A stretch of 58,389 nucleotides of DNA from Candidatus Tidjanibacter gallistercoris (GTDB lineage: Bacteria; Bacteroidota; Bacteroidia; Bacteroidales; Rikenellaceae). Shown here in pieces: positions 23,762-31,950 of this stretch. The position numbers and the translations under genes are program-made. The stretch covers positions 1 through 58,389 of the forward strand of contig DXFY01000006.1 of assembly GCA_019114205.1 (NCBI GenBank), read 5' to 3'. The notes below the pieces were generated by a model. That model was not told the DNA's origin. It saw only the letters and a list, made by a program, of their open reading frames with translations, and searched no databases. Position 1 is the stretch's first letter; every line of letters begins with the position of its first letter.

Positions 23762-26317
23762 CTATTTTTCGGCGAGCTGTTTGATCGCCAGCTCTATGTC
23801 GCCGCCCAGAGATTCGGCCCGGCGCTGCACCTCGATCTTCTCGCTCTCCTCGGTCGTGTAGGCGAGGTACTCCTGTTTACTGACCTCGGTGGCATAGACG
23901 GCGCTCTGCACGCCGCCCAGCCCGATCCAGACCTCCTTGTACTTGCGGCCCGGATGATTCGACATATTGATCGAAAGTATCTGCGCCTTCTCCTTGTCCG
24001 TAAGACCCAACAGGGTTTGGATGGCGTCGAAGCGGTTCATGAATTTGCGCTGATCCAATAAAATCTTGCAATCGCTGTTGTTGATGATCGCCTCCTTCAC
24101 GATGGGCGACGAGATGATGTCCTGCACCTCCTGCGTGACCGTCACCACCTCGCCGAAGTGCTTGCGGACGGTCTTGTACAAATATTGGACGTATGAAGCC
24201 ATATTGTTGGATGCCAGCGCCTTCCATGCCTCCTCGATAATCAGCATCTTGCGGATGCCTTTGAGTCGCCGCATCTTGTTGATGAAGACCTCCATCAGCA
24301 CGATCGTCACGATCGGGAACAGCTCCTTGTTGTCCTTGATGGCGTCGATCTCGAAGACGATGAAACGTTTGGAGAGCAGGTCGATCTCGCTGGGCGAGTT
24401 CAGCAGGAAGTCGTAGCGCCCGCCCCGGTAGTAGGGCCGCAGCGTGGTCAGCAGGTTGCGGATGTCGAACTCCTCGCGCCGCACCTCGATCTCGCGGCTT
24501 TCGAGCTCTTCGCGGAACTCCCCCTTGAGGTACTGGTAGAAGGTGTCGAACGAGGGGCGTATCGAACGGTCGGCCCTGATGCGGCCGATGTAGCCTGATA
24601 CGGCGTTGCCGATCTCCGTCAGCTCGGTTTTCGACACTTTCTCGTCGGCGCTCTTCCACAGGGTCAAAAGCAGCGTGGCTATGCTGTCCAGCTTTTCCGT
24701 CTCGAACACGTAGTCGTCCGTGTAGAAAGGGTTGAAGCTGATCGGATGCTCTTCGGTGTAGGTGAAGTAAATCCCGTCGCCGCCCTTGGTCTTGTTGTGT
24801 ATCAGCTCGCACAAACCTTGATACGAATTGCCCGTATCCACGAGTACGATATGCGTTCCCTGTTCGTAGTATTGGCGCACGAGGTGGTTCATAAAGAACG
24901 ATTTGCCCGACCCCGAAGGCCCCAGTACGAATTTGTTGCGGTTGGTGATCCAGCCCCGGCGCATCGGCTCGTCCGAGATGTCCAGATGCAGCGGCTTGCC
25001 GCTTATGCGGTCGCACATCTTGATCCCGAAGGGGCTGCTCGACGAGCGGTAGTTCGTCTCGCCCGTAAAGAAGCACAGGGCCGGCTCGATAAAGGTGTAG
25101 AACGACTCCTCGGCGGGGAAATCCCCTGCGTTGCCCGGCATGGCCGCCCAGTAGAGCGTCGCGGCGTCCACGGTGTTGTGGCGGGGGCGGCACTCCATCT
25201 TGGCGAGCTGGCTGCCCGCGTCGTTGCGGATGCGGCGCAGCTCCTCCGCGTCGTCGCTCCACGCCATGACGTCGAAGTGCGCCCGGATCGAGGTCAGCCC
25301 GAACGAGTGCGCCTCGTTCAGATATCGGTCGATCCACTCCTTGTTGATCTGGTTCGAGCGCGAGTAGCGTGCGAGCGAGTGCATGTTGCGGGCGCTCTTC
25401 TCGAAGCGGCGCAGGTTCTCGGCGCTGTCGTCCAGAAAGAGCCACTGGTTGTAGATATGGTCGCACGCGAGCAGCAGGCCCACCGGTGCCGCGAACGAGA
25501 GCAGGCAGTCCGAACGGTCTGTCGAGAGACGTTCGTAGCGGCTCTCCGTACTCACGCGCCCCGGCAGGTCGTCCGTGTCGGAGAGCGTGTGCAGGCAGAC
25601 GTGCTTGTTGCCCACGCGGAACCCTTCGGCTTTCAGTTCCATATCCTGCAACACGGTCGTATCGTCGAGCGAGAGGGAGAAGTATTTCTCGATCAGCCCC
25701 GGACTGTCGGGTGTGCCGGTGATCTCCTCGTCCGTCAGGCGTGTGAGGGTCACCAGTCCCGAATCGTTGATAATGCGCTCGAACTGATCCACCGATTCGA
25801 GGAACGCGCGGGCCGTGTCCGGATTTACCTCTTTGGGAATGATGTTGCCCCGGCAGAGGGTCGAGAAGTCGGACTGCATGCGGGCCCGCTCCTTGGTCGT
25901 CTTGGTCAGGTAGAGGAAACATGCGTGGTTCAGAAAAGGGCGCTCGTTGAAGTGGCGCTCGTAGCTGCGCGAAAGGAAGCTCGCCTGCTCGCCGCCGATT
26001 TGGCTGCTCCTTCTTCCTTCTTGCCGGACGGAGCCGGATGCGCCTGCTTCTGCTTCGTTCGTCACCTCCGGACGGTATCGCTCGCGGATGAACCAATCCT
26101 GCTTCAGCACAACGCTGTACTCGGGCAGCACCTTCACGGCCTTGCACCAGGCCGCGTGCATCGCCTCGTACTCGGCACCCGTCACGGTGAAGAGTTCGGG
26201 CAGCTCGACGCGGAAGGCAGCCGTGATGTCGGCGTCCTTGCTGATAATACAGCCGCCCTCGACCGCCAGCAGCGGGAACTTACTCTCTATGGTGGAGGCT
26301 TTCATCACGTTACGCAT
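23762..26317 (-). CDS. traG: Conjugation ATPase TraG (VirB4-like)
   Basis: An 851-residue ATPase. The N-terminal domain (FPLLAVEGGCIISKDADITA) is typical of Bacteroidales TraG. Walker A is GPSGSGKSFFMNH near residue 464, and later come Walker B-type FIVFEIDAI and MLIIEEAWKALAS. A Gln/Gly-rich linker-like stretch lies near residues 85-110. It energises the type IV secretion channel at the inner membrane. Its 5' end overlaps the traF stop by 8 nt, so translation is likely coupled. It is not the coupling protein (VirD4), which I do not see. Confidence 0.94.
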   Translation of the reverse strand: MRNVMKASTIESKFPLLAVEGGCIISKDADITAAFRVELPELFTVTGAEYEAMHAAWCKAVKVLPEYSVVLKQDWFIRERYRPEVTNEAEAGASGSVRQEGRRSSQIGGEQASFLSRSYERHFNERPFLNHACFLYLTKTTKERARMQSDFSTLCRGNIIPKEVNPDTARAFLESVDQFERIINDSGLVTLTRLTDEEITGTPDSPGLIEKYFSLSLDDTTVLQDMELKAEGFRVGNKHVCLHTLSDTDDLPGRVSTESRYERLSTDRSDCLLSFAAPVGLLLACDHIYNQWLFLDDSAENLRRFEKSARNMHSLARYSRSNQINKEWIDRYLNEAHSFGLTSIRAHFDVMAWSDDAEELRRIRNDAGSQLAKMECRPRHNTVDAATLYWAAMPGNAGDFPAEESFYTFIEPALCFFTGETNYRSSSSPFGIKMCDRISGKPLHLDISDEPMRRGWITNRNKFVLGPSGSGKSFFMNHLVRQYYEQGTHIVLVDTGNSYQGLCELIHNKTKGGDGIYFTYTEEHPISFNPFYTDDYVFETEKLDSIATLLLTLWKSADEKVSKTELTEIGNAVSGYIGRIRADRSIRPSFDTFYQYLKGEFREELESREIEVRREEFDIRNLLTTLRPYYRGGRYDFLLNSPSEIDLLSKRFIVFEIDAIKDNKELFPIVTIVLMEVFINKMRRLKGIRKMLIIEEAWKALASNNMASYVQYLYKTVRKHFGEVVTVTQEVQDIISSPIVKEAIINNSDCKILLDQRKFMNRFDAIQTLLGLTDKEKAQILSINMSNHPGRKYKEVWIGLGGVQSAVYATEVSKQEYLAYTTEESEKIEVQRRAESLGGDIELAIKQLAEK

Positions 26318-26639
26318 GACGCACCTCCTTCCTGCGGTTTAGGAAGCGGCATGCGCCTTTGCGGTTTATCAGGTAGCGGGGACGGCGGCGTGCGGCGGCG
26401 AGTTTCATCAGTCCGTGCTCGCCGTACTTGGCGTTCATACGGAAGGTGTAGAACACCAGCGCCGAGGCGGCCCCTGCGCCGAAGCCGATGCACGCCCACT
26501 GATCGACGCCTGCCGTGTAGAAGATGACCAGCAGCACGAATACGGCGAGCAGTCCTCCTGCGAAGAGGAAGAGGTACTGCGCCTTGAGCCCTTTGAACTC
26601 CACGCTGCGCCCGATGCCCTTATTGATCGTGTACTTCAT
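26310..26639 (-). CDS. traF: Conjugative transposon protein TraF (DUF4133, VirB3-like)
   Basis: A 109-residue membrane protein starting at 26639 (MKYTINKGIGRSVEFKGLKA), the usual start of the DUF4133 family. The frame is open further upstream but that part lies in traE. Two adjacent hydrophobic spans at about residues 20-65 and a basic C-terminus fit a VirB3-like inner-membrane protein. It sits between traE and traG as expected. Confidence 0.9.
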   Translation of the reverse strand: MKYTINKGIGRSVEFKGLKAQYLFLFAGGLLAVFVLLVIFYTAGVDQWACIGFGAGAASALVFYTFRMNAKYGEHGLMKLAAARRRPRYLINRKGACRFLNRRKEVRHA

Positions 26640-26650
26640 GGCGGACACGC

Positions 26651-26953
26651 TTACAGGAAGAATGAACGCAGCACCGTGGCGCTTACGATCAGGAAGATGC
26701 ACGCCCCGAACCAGCTCGCGGCGGTCTTGCTGGTGTCCGGGTCGCCCGACGAAAATTTGTTATAGACCTTGATTCCGCCGATCAGCCCGACCACGGCTCC
26801 GATGGCGTAGATGAGCTTCGTGCCCGGATCGAAATAGGAGGTGACCATGTTGGTCGCGTCGTTGATGCCGGCAAGGCCGTTGCCTTGGGCCAGAGCCGAG
26901 GAAACGGCAGACACGACGAGGGCTGCCGACAGCAGAACTTTCTTGTTTCTCAT
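26651..26953 (-). CDS. traE: Conjugative transposon protein TraE (DUF4134, pilin-like)
   Basis: A 100-residue protein with a signal peptide ending SSALAQ, then GNGLAGINDATNMV and two hydrophobic segments (LIYAIGAVVGLIGGIKVYN; ACIFLIVSATVL). This is the DUF4134 pattern. Size and topology resemble VirB2-type pilins, and the family is often proposed to serve that role, though I cannot verify it. It precedes traF by 11 nt. Confidence 0.9.
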   Translation of the reverse strand: MRNKKVLLSAALVVSAVSSALAQGNGLAGINDATNMVTSYFDPGTKLIYAIGAVVGLIGGIKVYNKFSSGDPDTSKTAASWFGACIFLIVSATVLRSFFL

Positions 26954-27095
26954 AGACTTCGGATAGCTTTTTTGTTTTGTGGCGCAGGGGGCGGATAAGC
27001 CCCTGCGCCGGGGTTCGACATGGATGTTTCAGTGGCTCGGAGGACAGGGCGTACCTATCCGTAATCTCTCTCTTTCATATTGTCTTGGTGTCGGT

Positions 27096-27854
27096 TCATG
27101 CGAAATCGCGGACATCGAACCCTTCGGGAACCGGCGCCTGCGGGGATGGGCCTCCCGCATCCTCCGTGGCGATCCTCCGTTGGAATGCCGTGAGGTAGGC
27201 GTCGATCAGACGACTCACTTTGTCGTTCCCGTCGGGAGCGGCCGAAACGATGGCCTCGAACATATCGGTCTGTTTCAGCCCCAGCAGGGTGCGTCCTGTC
27301 TCCTGCTGCTGCTCGTCTGTAAGGGGATTGTCGTGTGCTACGGTGCGGTAGGCTTCGCTGATCTGCTCGAAACGTACACCCTTGGCTAACGAACGGCCCG
27401 CAGGGGGCTGCGTATCGTCGTGTTCCTCCTCGTCCATCTCCCTCTCTATCTCCGCTTCGAAGTCCGGGAAAGGTTCTTCTTCGTAGAGCGGGGCCTCGTA
27501 GGGTTCCGGATCGTTGTTCTCGCCTGCGGGCGGGACGCCGAACACTTCGTCCAATTTCTCCGGCGGAATCTGCCGGGGGTGTTCATGCACACTTGCTCCG
27601 GCAAATATACCGGCTTTTTCGGCCTCTTTTACGTTTTCCGAACCTGTGGCAGCGGTTGGCGTCGCTTGGCTTCGATGTGGCATCGTAAAGCGGCTTTTGC
27701 CGATGATCGCGGGCCGCGCCTCCGCTTTCGAGGGCGACGCCTGCTTCGTGCCCGCTGTCCGCTGCCCGCGCAGGAACCAGCGGGCGACCCATAGCGCGTA
27801 GCCTGCGGCGAAGAGCGCGAGGGCGACCGGTACGGCGGTTCTCAGCGCGTCCAT
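27096..27854 (-). CDS. traD: Conjugal transfer protein TraD (DUF4122)
   Basis: A 252-residue protein with an N-terminal membrane span (VPVALALFAAGYALWVARWF), a long disordered acidic middle (EAEIEREMDEEEHDD) and a helical C-terminal domain with SEAYRTVAHDNPLTDEQQQE. These features match the small TraD of CTnDOT-type ICEs, which is unrelated to the VirD4-type TraD coupling ATPase. Its 5' end overlaps traC by 13 nt. Confidence 0.85.
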   Translation of the reverse strand: MDALRTAVPVALALFAAGYALWVARWFLRGQRTAGTKQASPSKAEARPAIIGKSRFTMPHRSQATPTAATGSENVKEAEKAGIFAGASVHEHPRQIPPEKLDEVFGVPPAGENNDPEPYEAPLYEEEPFPDFEAEIEREMDEEEHDDTQPPAGRSLAKGVRFEQISEAYRTVAHDNPLTDEQQQETGRTLLGLKQTDMFEAIVSAAPDGNDKVSRLIDAYLTAFQRRIATEDAGGPSPQAPVPEGFDVRDFA

Positions 27855-28240
27855 TGCTTTCGGCCTCGTGAGGGTTTGCGACTGCGGCAGTAGCGGTCGA
27901 TGCTCTCTGTGTAGTCTTCGAAGTGGGCATGCAGCACGTTGTCCACATAGGCTATCATCGACACCGCTCCGCTCCGGGCCGTGATCTGCCGCAGTCGTTC
28001 GTAATGCTCCGGACGGATGCGTACCGTCTTGCCGGAACGGAAAGCGCCGTCCCGCCGGTTCAGGACATAACGTCTCCGGTAGCCGTCGTCCTGCGCCGTA
28101 TCGGGGCGGGGCTGCGGCTGCGGAGCGGTTCCCGCCCGGTGCGAACGCCGGCGGTGAATCGCCGCACGGCGGATAAAGAGGGCCGCGGCTGCGGCCGCTG
28201 CGGCCAGCAGGATGCAGGCCGTCGTCGTGTAGTGTGTCAT
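27842..28240 (-). CDS. traC: DUF3408 protein, TraC position
   Basis: A 132-residue protein with an N-terminal hydrophobic Ala-rich span and a C-terminal DUF3408-like domain (VRIRPEHYERLRQITARSG, then YVDNVLHAHFEDY). DUF3408 domains resemble ribbon-helix-helix DNA-binding folds. The membrane span would tether it to the inner membrane. It overlaps traD and follows the second DUF3408 gene, so two members of the family are encoded in tandem. Confidence 0.8.
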   Translation of the reverse strand: MTHYTTTACILLAAAAAAAALFIRRAAIHRRRSHRAGTAPQPQPRPDTAQDDGYRRRYVLNRRDGAFRSGKTVRIRPEHYERLRQITARSGAVSMIAYVDNVLHAHFEDYTESIDRYCRSRKPSRGRKQWTR

Positions 28241-28253
28241 AACTGAAAAGGTT

Positions 28254-28769
28254 TTAATGATCGGTTTGCAGTATATCGTCTATTCCGCTGCGGTACAGCT
28301 CGGCGATCTCGTCCTTGTGCTGGCGCAGATGCTCGGCCAGTACGTTGTCGATATATCCCCCTACGCTGATCTCCTTGCCCGCGAGCGCCAGCAGGTGTAC
28401 CAGCTTGATGACGGAGCGGTGTATCTCCTGACTGATGTAAACGGGCTGCCGCGTCTTGAGTTCCCGGCGTTTGAGATATACCTCGTCGTAGCTTCCCTTG
28501 CGGCGGCGGGACTTGCCCTTCGCGGTGCCGTCGGCCGGTACGGCGGCCTCGTCCGCCACAGGCTCCTCTCCGTCCCTGCGGAATGCCGCCGGTTCTGCTC
28601 TGTCCTTGCGCGATGCCGTCTGCTCCTCTCCGTCCCTGCGGGATGCCGCCGGACGCTCTCCGGCCTCCTGCAACACGGCATTTGCGGGATCGGCCAGCAG
28701 GTCGGCATCCTTGAAGGACTGGATGATGAGCGATTCGTCCAGCGGCCCGGCTTTCATGCGCTTAGCCAT
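28254..28769 (-). CDS. traB: DUF3408 protein, TraB position
   Basis: A 171-residue soluble protein. The C-terminal DUF3408 domain reads PVYISQEIHRSVIKLVHLLA and GGYIDNVLAEHLRQHKDEI. The N-terminal half contains about three copies of an (R/K)DGEE-type unit, encoded by a tandem repeat at 28562-28655. It overlaps the traA stop by 8 nt. With the ParA-like TraA it may form a partition-like pair at the ICE origin, which is inference from family context. Confidence 0.82.
   Translation of the reverse strand: MAKRMKAGPLDESLIIQSFKDADLLADPANAVLQEAGERPAASRRDGEEQTASRKDRAEPAAFRRDGEEPVADEAAVPADGTAKGKSRRRKGSYDEVYLKRRELKTRQPVYISQEIHRSVIKLVHLLALAGKEISVGGYIDNVLAEHLRQHKDEIAELYRSGIDDILQTDH
28562..28655 (-). repeat. 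Short in-frame tandem repeat inside traB
   Basis: Three imperfect units of about 30 nt share tcctctccgtccctgcgg on the + strand. They encode the Arg/Asp/Glu-rich linker ahead of the DUF3408 domain. The unit length is a multiple of three, so copy number can change without breaking the frame. Confidence 0.6.
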
Positions 28770-29529
28770 TGTCGCGGAGGTTGAGCAGGGTCAGTACCTC
28801 GTCCGTCAGCGCCTCGATGTTGCTTCCTCTGAGCAGCGAACGGTCGGCCGGGAACAGCGTCGAGCGGAACAGCGGGCGGTGGCCTGCGGACAACTCGCGC
28901 CGGAAACGCTTGCTGTCGGGAATGAAGGTCTTCAGCACATGCAGGCCCAGCTCGGCGATCACCTGCTCGTACACTTCGTACAGCTCCGACTTCTCGCGCC
29001 CGTCCACCATGTTCCACACCAGATAGGTTCCCTTGATGTTCGAAACCCCCGTTTTGCGGATCACGTCGTTCACGACCGTCATGTAGCGCAGCGTGCTCTC
29101 CAGCACCACGCGGTCGGCACTGATCGGGGCGATGATGTAATCCATGTTGGAGAGGGCGCGGATCACCGACGGATTGTTGACCGTGCCGGGCAGGTCGAAG
29201 AATACGAGGTCGAACGCGGCCTGCCCCGTGATGCGCTCGGCATCGTCTATGGCCCGTTCCGTGCTGCTCTCCACGACCGGATAGGCTTTCTTGCCGAGGC
29301 GCGTGAACTGTTCGTAGGCCAGCGCCTTGTAATGGTTGTCTTCCATGGCCAGCTTCAGGTCGCGCTGCCGCATCCCTGCGATGGAGTGCTGCGGGTAGTC
29401 GCAGTCCACGACCGCCACGTCGTAGCCCTTCACGTAGTGCAGGTACGAGGCGACCAGCACCGTGAGCGTGGTTTTGCCCGCTCCGCCCTTCTGGGTGGAA
29501 AAGGCCAGATAAACAGGTTCTTTTTCCAT
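28762..29529 (-). CDS. traA: ParA-family ATPase TraA
   Basis: A 255-residue ParA/MinD ATPase. The deviant Walker A is STQKGGAGKTTLTVLVASYL, Walker A' is VAVVDCDYPQ, and LVFFDLPGT supplies Walker B. The start at 29529 (MEKEPVYLAF) fits the family; ATG at 29535 is two codons longer. The open frame beyond that is not conserved. It is the first gene of the tra operon, opposite the mob genes, and is likely the operon's lead gene. Confidence 0.92.
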   Translation of the reverse strand: MEKEPVYLAFSTQKGGAGKTTLTVLVASYLHYVKGYDVAVVDCDYPQHSIAGMRQRDLKLAMEDNHYKALAYEQFTRLGKKAYPVVESSTERAIDDAERITGQAAFDLVFFDLPGTVNNPSVIRALSNMDYIIAPISADRVVLESTLRYMTVVNDVIRKTGVSNIKGTYLVWNMVDGREKSELYEVYEQVIAELGLHVLKTFIPDSKRFRRELSAGHRPLFRSTLFPADRSLLRGSNIEALTDEVLTLLNLRDNG

Positions 29530-29599
29530 AAGCATTGAAATATTAAAGTGTTTGACCGTGTATGTAAACCCTTGCGGGTTCGTTCCTTTATGGCTGCGA

Positions 29600-29860
29600 C
29601 GCCCCGTTTCTGTACGGGAACGGCGCTTTGCGGAAATGCGGCCGTATGCCTCCATGTCTTCATACCTGCATACCTCCATGTCTGTATTCCTGCATGTCCG
29701 TACGGCAATGCCTGCATCGGTATCGTCCGTCCATACGTCCGTGCATGAACCGCTATGGATTGTCCGTATATCTTTCGATATGGATATATGGATCGGCTAT
29801 AGGTGTCGTGTGTCTGCACATACGCGCCGATACGCTTTCCGTACGTCGGTAATGAATCGT
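29600..29860. repeat. Cluster of short imperfect direct repeats upstream of traA
   Basis: The sequence around cctccatgtc / tgcatacctccatgtc / cctgcatgtccgta / cgtccgtgcatg / tgtccgtatatc recurs with variable spacing. It lies in the gene-free gap between divergent traA and mobA. It could be iteron-like binding sites for TraA/TraB or transfer regulators. No protein-coding explanation fits. Confidence 0.45.
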
Positions 29861-30010
29861 CGCAGCGTATCATTGCCGATTGTCCGCAACGGCAAAGAAA
29901 CACCCTCCGGCACCCGGAGCGTGCGGCCGCGAACATTCGTGGCACCGTTTGGCGCAGGTTTGGCATAGGTCTGCGCTGCCTGCTGGCATACAACGGATTG
30001 CATAGGCCGG

Positions 30011-30018
30011 TATCTTTG
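30011..30018 (+). promoter_or_regulatory. Candidate -7 box in the mob leader region
   Basis: TATCTTTG matches the TAnnTTTG consensus on the + strand. There is no good -33 TTTG at 19-21 nt upstream. It would give mobA a leader of about 290 nt spanning both inverted repeats. Confidence 0.4.
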
Positions 30019-30140
30019 TCCCGTGAACCGATTCCGGTCTTTACGGTTACGCCTCTTCGTGCTGGCCGGCGACCGTGGCGGGACTGCCTCCGCAAAGGGC
30101 AGTCCCTTGTGTCCGGAGAACATTTCATGTTCGGGACACA

Positions 30141-30194
30141 GCAAGCTGTGTTTTCCGTTACCCGAAACGATTTCGGTAACGGAAAACAGCTTGC
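30141..30194. other. Long inverted repeat upstream of mobA, candidate oriT
   Basis: The left arm (30141-30167, GCAAGCTG...CCGTTACCCGAAA) pairs with the right arm (30171-30194, TTTCGGTAACGG...CAGCTTGC) around a 3-nt loop, with only small bulges. It is in the gene-free traA-mobA gap, where related elements carry oriT, and is the strongest dyad there. The nic site cannot be placed from sequence alone. Confidence 0.5.
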
Positions 30195-30262
30195 CCGCAA
30201 GGGGGAGAAAGCTCCTCCGAAGTCGTCGCTTTTTACGGGGCGCCGCCGTGCGCCGGAACGGA

Positions 30263-30303
30263 ATTTTTACCGCACCGGGGGCCTTGCGGCCTTCGGTAAA
30301 AAT
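30263..30303. repeat. Inverted repeat immediately upstream of mobA
   Basis: ATTTTTACCG (30263-30272) and CGGTAAAAAT (30294-30303) are perfect reverse complements with a GC-rich spacer containing a GGCC...GGCC dyad. It ends 8 nt before the mobA start, so it could be an operator for MobA autoregulation or part of oriT. Confidence 0.5.
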
Positions 30304-30311
30304 CGAAAGGC

Positions 30312-30734
30312 ATGGAAAAAACCGAAGCCCCCGTCCGGGGCAGGGGCGGCAGGCCGCCCAAAACGGACACGGCGAAAAATTGCGTGATGGTGCGCTTCAC
30401 GGACGGGGAATATGCCCGGTTCCTCGCGTTGTTCGAGCAGTCGGGCACGCTCTCGAAGGCCGCTTTCGTCAAAGCACGGGTCTTCGGCGACGAGTTTCGG
30501 GTCATACGATCCGACCGGGGGACGATGGAATTCGCCGCGCGGCTGACCGCTTTCAACGCCCAATTCAGAAAAATAGGCGTGAATTACAACCAGATCGTAA
30601 AGGAATTGCACGCGCATTTTTCGCCCAAAAAGGCGCTCGCTCTGCTCTATAAATTGGAGAGCGAAACGCGCGAGCTGGTCGCTGTGGGAGCGAAAATAGC
30701 GGCTCTGGCCGACGAATTTCGACAGCGATGGTAG
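30312..30734 (+). CDS. mobA: Mobilization accessory protein MobA (ribbon-helix-helix)
   Basis: A 140-residue basic protein. It opens with a disordered RGRGGRPPKTDTAKN segment, then VMVRFTDGEYARFLALFEQSG, a ribbon-helix-helix start, and a C-terminal helix pair with AFNAQFRKIGVNYNQIV, the signature of MobC/BmgB-type relaxosome proteins. It likely binds oriT and helps load the relaxase. It overlaps mobB by 7 nt and lies directly downstream of the candidate oriT repeats. Confidence 0.88.
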   Translation: MEKTEAPVRGRGGRPPKTDTAKNCVMVRFTDGEYARFLALFEQSGTLSKAAFVKARVFGDEFRVIRSDRGTMEFAARLTAFNAQFRKIGVNYNQIVKELHAHFSPKKALALLYKLESETRELVAVGAKIAALADEFRQRW

Positions 30735-31852
30735 CCAATATCACCACCGGAAAGGACATCTACGGCGCGCTCGCCTACAATCAGCATAAGGTCGATCGGG
30801 GCAAAGGGGCGGTGCTTGCGACGAGTAATATCCGCGAACCTGCCGACGGACGCTTCGGCGTCGCGGCCCTCGCCGACGAGCTGCTCCGCTGGATGCCCTC
30901 GCACGTTCGCACCGAGAAACCGGTCGTCCATATCTCGCTCAACCCCGACCCCGAAGACCGGCTTTCGGACGATGAACTGACCGACATCGCCGCCGAATAT
31001 ATGGAGGGTATGGGCTGGGGCTGCCAGCCCTACGTCGTCTATAAACATACCGACATCGACCGCCCACACATCCATATCGTCACGGTGCAGGTGGATAGTT
31101 CCGGACGCAAGATCGGCGACAACCGGCGCAACGAGCGGAGTGTGGCCGAAACGGAGAGGATCGAACGTAAATACGGCCTGCACCGCGCCAAAGGGCGGAA
31201 GCGGGGCGAACTGTGGCGGCTCGCGCCCGTGGAACCTGAAAAAGGCGACCTGAAGCGGCAGATCGCCTCGGTGGTGAAGCCCGCCCTCTCGATGTACCGC
31301 TTTCAGACCCTCGGCGAACTGCGGGCTCTGCTCGCGCTGTATCGTATCGGCGTGGAGGAGGTCGGGGGTACGCGGGGCGGACGGTCGTACCGGGGAGTGC
31401 TCTATACGGTGCTGGACGAGAATGGTGAGAGGACGCAGGCTGCGCCGCTGAAAGCCTCCCGACTGGGTGACGACGCCTCGCTGGCGAAGATCGAACGTGT
31501 CATGGCCTCTTCCGGGGAACAGATCGCAGGAAAGGAACTGCTCGCTCTGACACGGCACCGCGTCGGGGAAGCCCTGCTGGATGCGACGGACGAAACGGAG
31601 CTGCGCGAACGGCTTCGGGAGCGGCATATCGACCTCTACCTGCGGCGCAACGACACGGGACGGATCACGGGCGTCACCTTCATCGACCACGAAACCCGCT
31701 GCGTACTCAACGGCTCGCGGCTGGGCAAGGAGTTCTCGGCCAATGCGCTGCATGAACGGTTCGCCGCCGGCCGGAACGCGGAACCCGAACGGCTGCGGCA
31801 GTCGCGGCGCAGACCGCAAATTCGGAAGACACATCCCTCGCGCCGGAAATAG
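30728..31852 (+). CDS. mobB: Relaxase MobB (relaxase/mobilization nuclease family)
   Basis: A 374-residue relaxase. The N-terminal ALAYNQHKV carries the likely catalytic Tyr17. The metal-binding motif is DRPHIHIVTVQVD near residue 115, followed by DNRRNERSVAETERIE. It nicks oriT and pilots the transferred strand. The C-terminal 150 residues are helical and basic, ending RKTHPSRRK. The gene for the coupling ATPase, which usually follows mobB in CTnDOT-like elements, is not here. A strong terminator follows instead. Confidence 0.9.
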   Translation: MVANITTGKDIYGALAYNQHKVDRGKGAVLATSNIREPADGRFGVAALADELLRWMPSHVRTEKPVVHISLNPDPEDRLSDDELTDIAAEYMEGMGWGCQPYVVYKHTDIDRPHIHIVTVQVDSSGRKIGDNRRNERSVAETERIERKYGLHRAKGRKRGELWRLAPVEPEKGDLKRQIASVVKPALSMYRFQTLGELRALLALYRIGVEEVGGTRGGRSYRGVLYTVLDENGERTQAAPLKASRLGDDASLAKIERVMASSGEQIAGKELLALTRHRVGEALLDATDETELRERLRERHIDLYLRRNDTGRITGVTFIDHETRCVLNGSRLGKEFSANALHERFAAGRNAEPERLRQSRRRPQIRKTHPSRRK

Positions 31853-31864
31853 CCTCGCATCGAA

Positions 31865-31907
31865 AAGGGGCCGCCGGAAGTCCGGCGACCCCTCAGGGGG
31901 TTTTTGT
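31865..31907 (+). terminator. Terminator after mobB
   Basis: GGGGCCGCCGGA pairs with TCCGGCGACCCC apart from one mismatch, followed by tcagggggtttttg. It lies 13 nt after the mobB stop. Confidence 0.75.
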
Positions 31908-31909
31908 TT

Positions 31910-31932
31910 CCGGATGAGCACAGCTCATCCGG
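31910..31932. terminator. Second hairpin in the mobB-HTH convergent gap
   Basis: CCGGATGAGC (31910-31919) and GCTCATCCGG (31923-31932) form a perfect 10-bp stem with a 3-nt loop, 18 nt beyond the stop of the convergent HTH gene. It could stop transcripts arriving from either side. Confidence 0.6.
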
Positions 31933-31950
31933 CGTGGGGGTTTTCAGTCG

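Noticed and set aside
24746-26527. 593-aa + strand open frame opposite traG
   Set aside because: traG has Walker motifs and full family length on the minus strand. The + frame is Arg/Val-rich shadow.
29430-30200. 256-aa minus frame extending traA upstream across the repeat cluster
   Set aside because: Its composition follows the DNA repeats, and traA starts cleanly at 29529 with the conserved ParA N-terminus.
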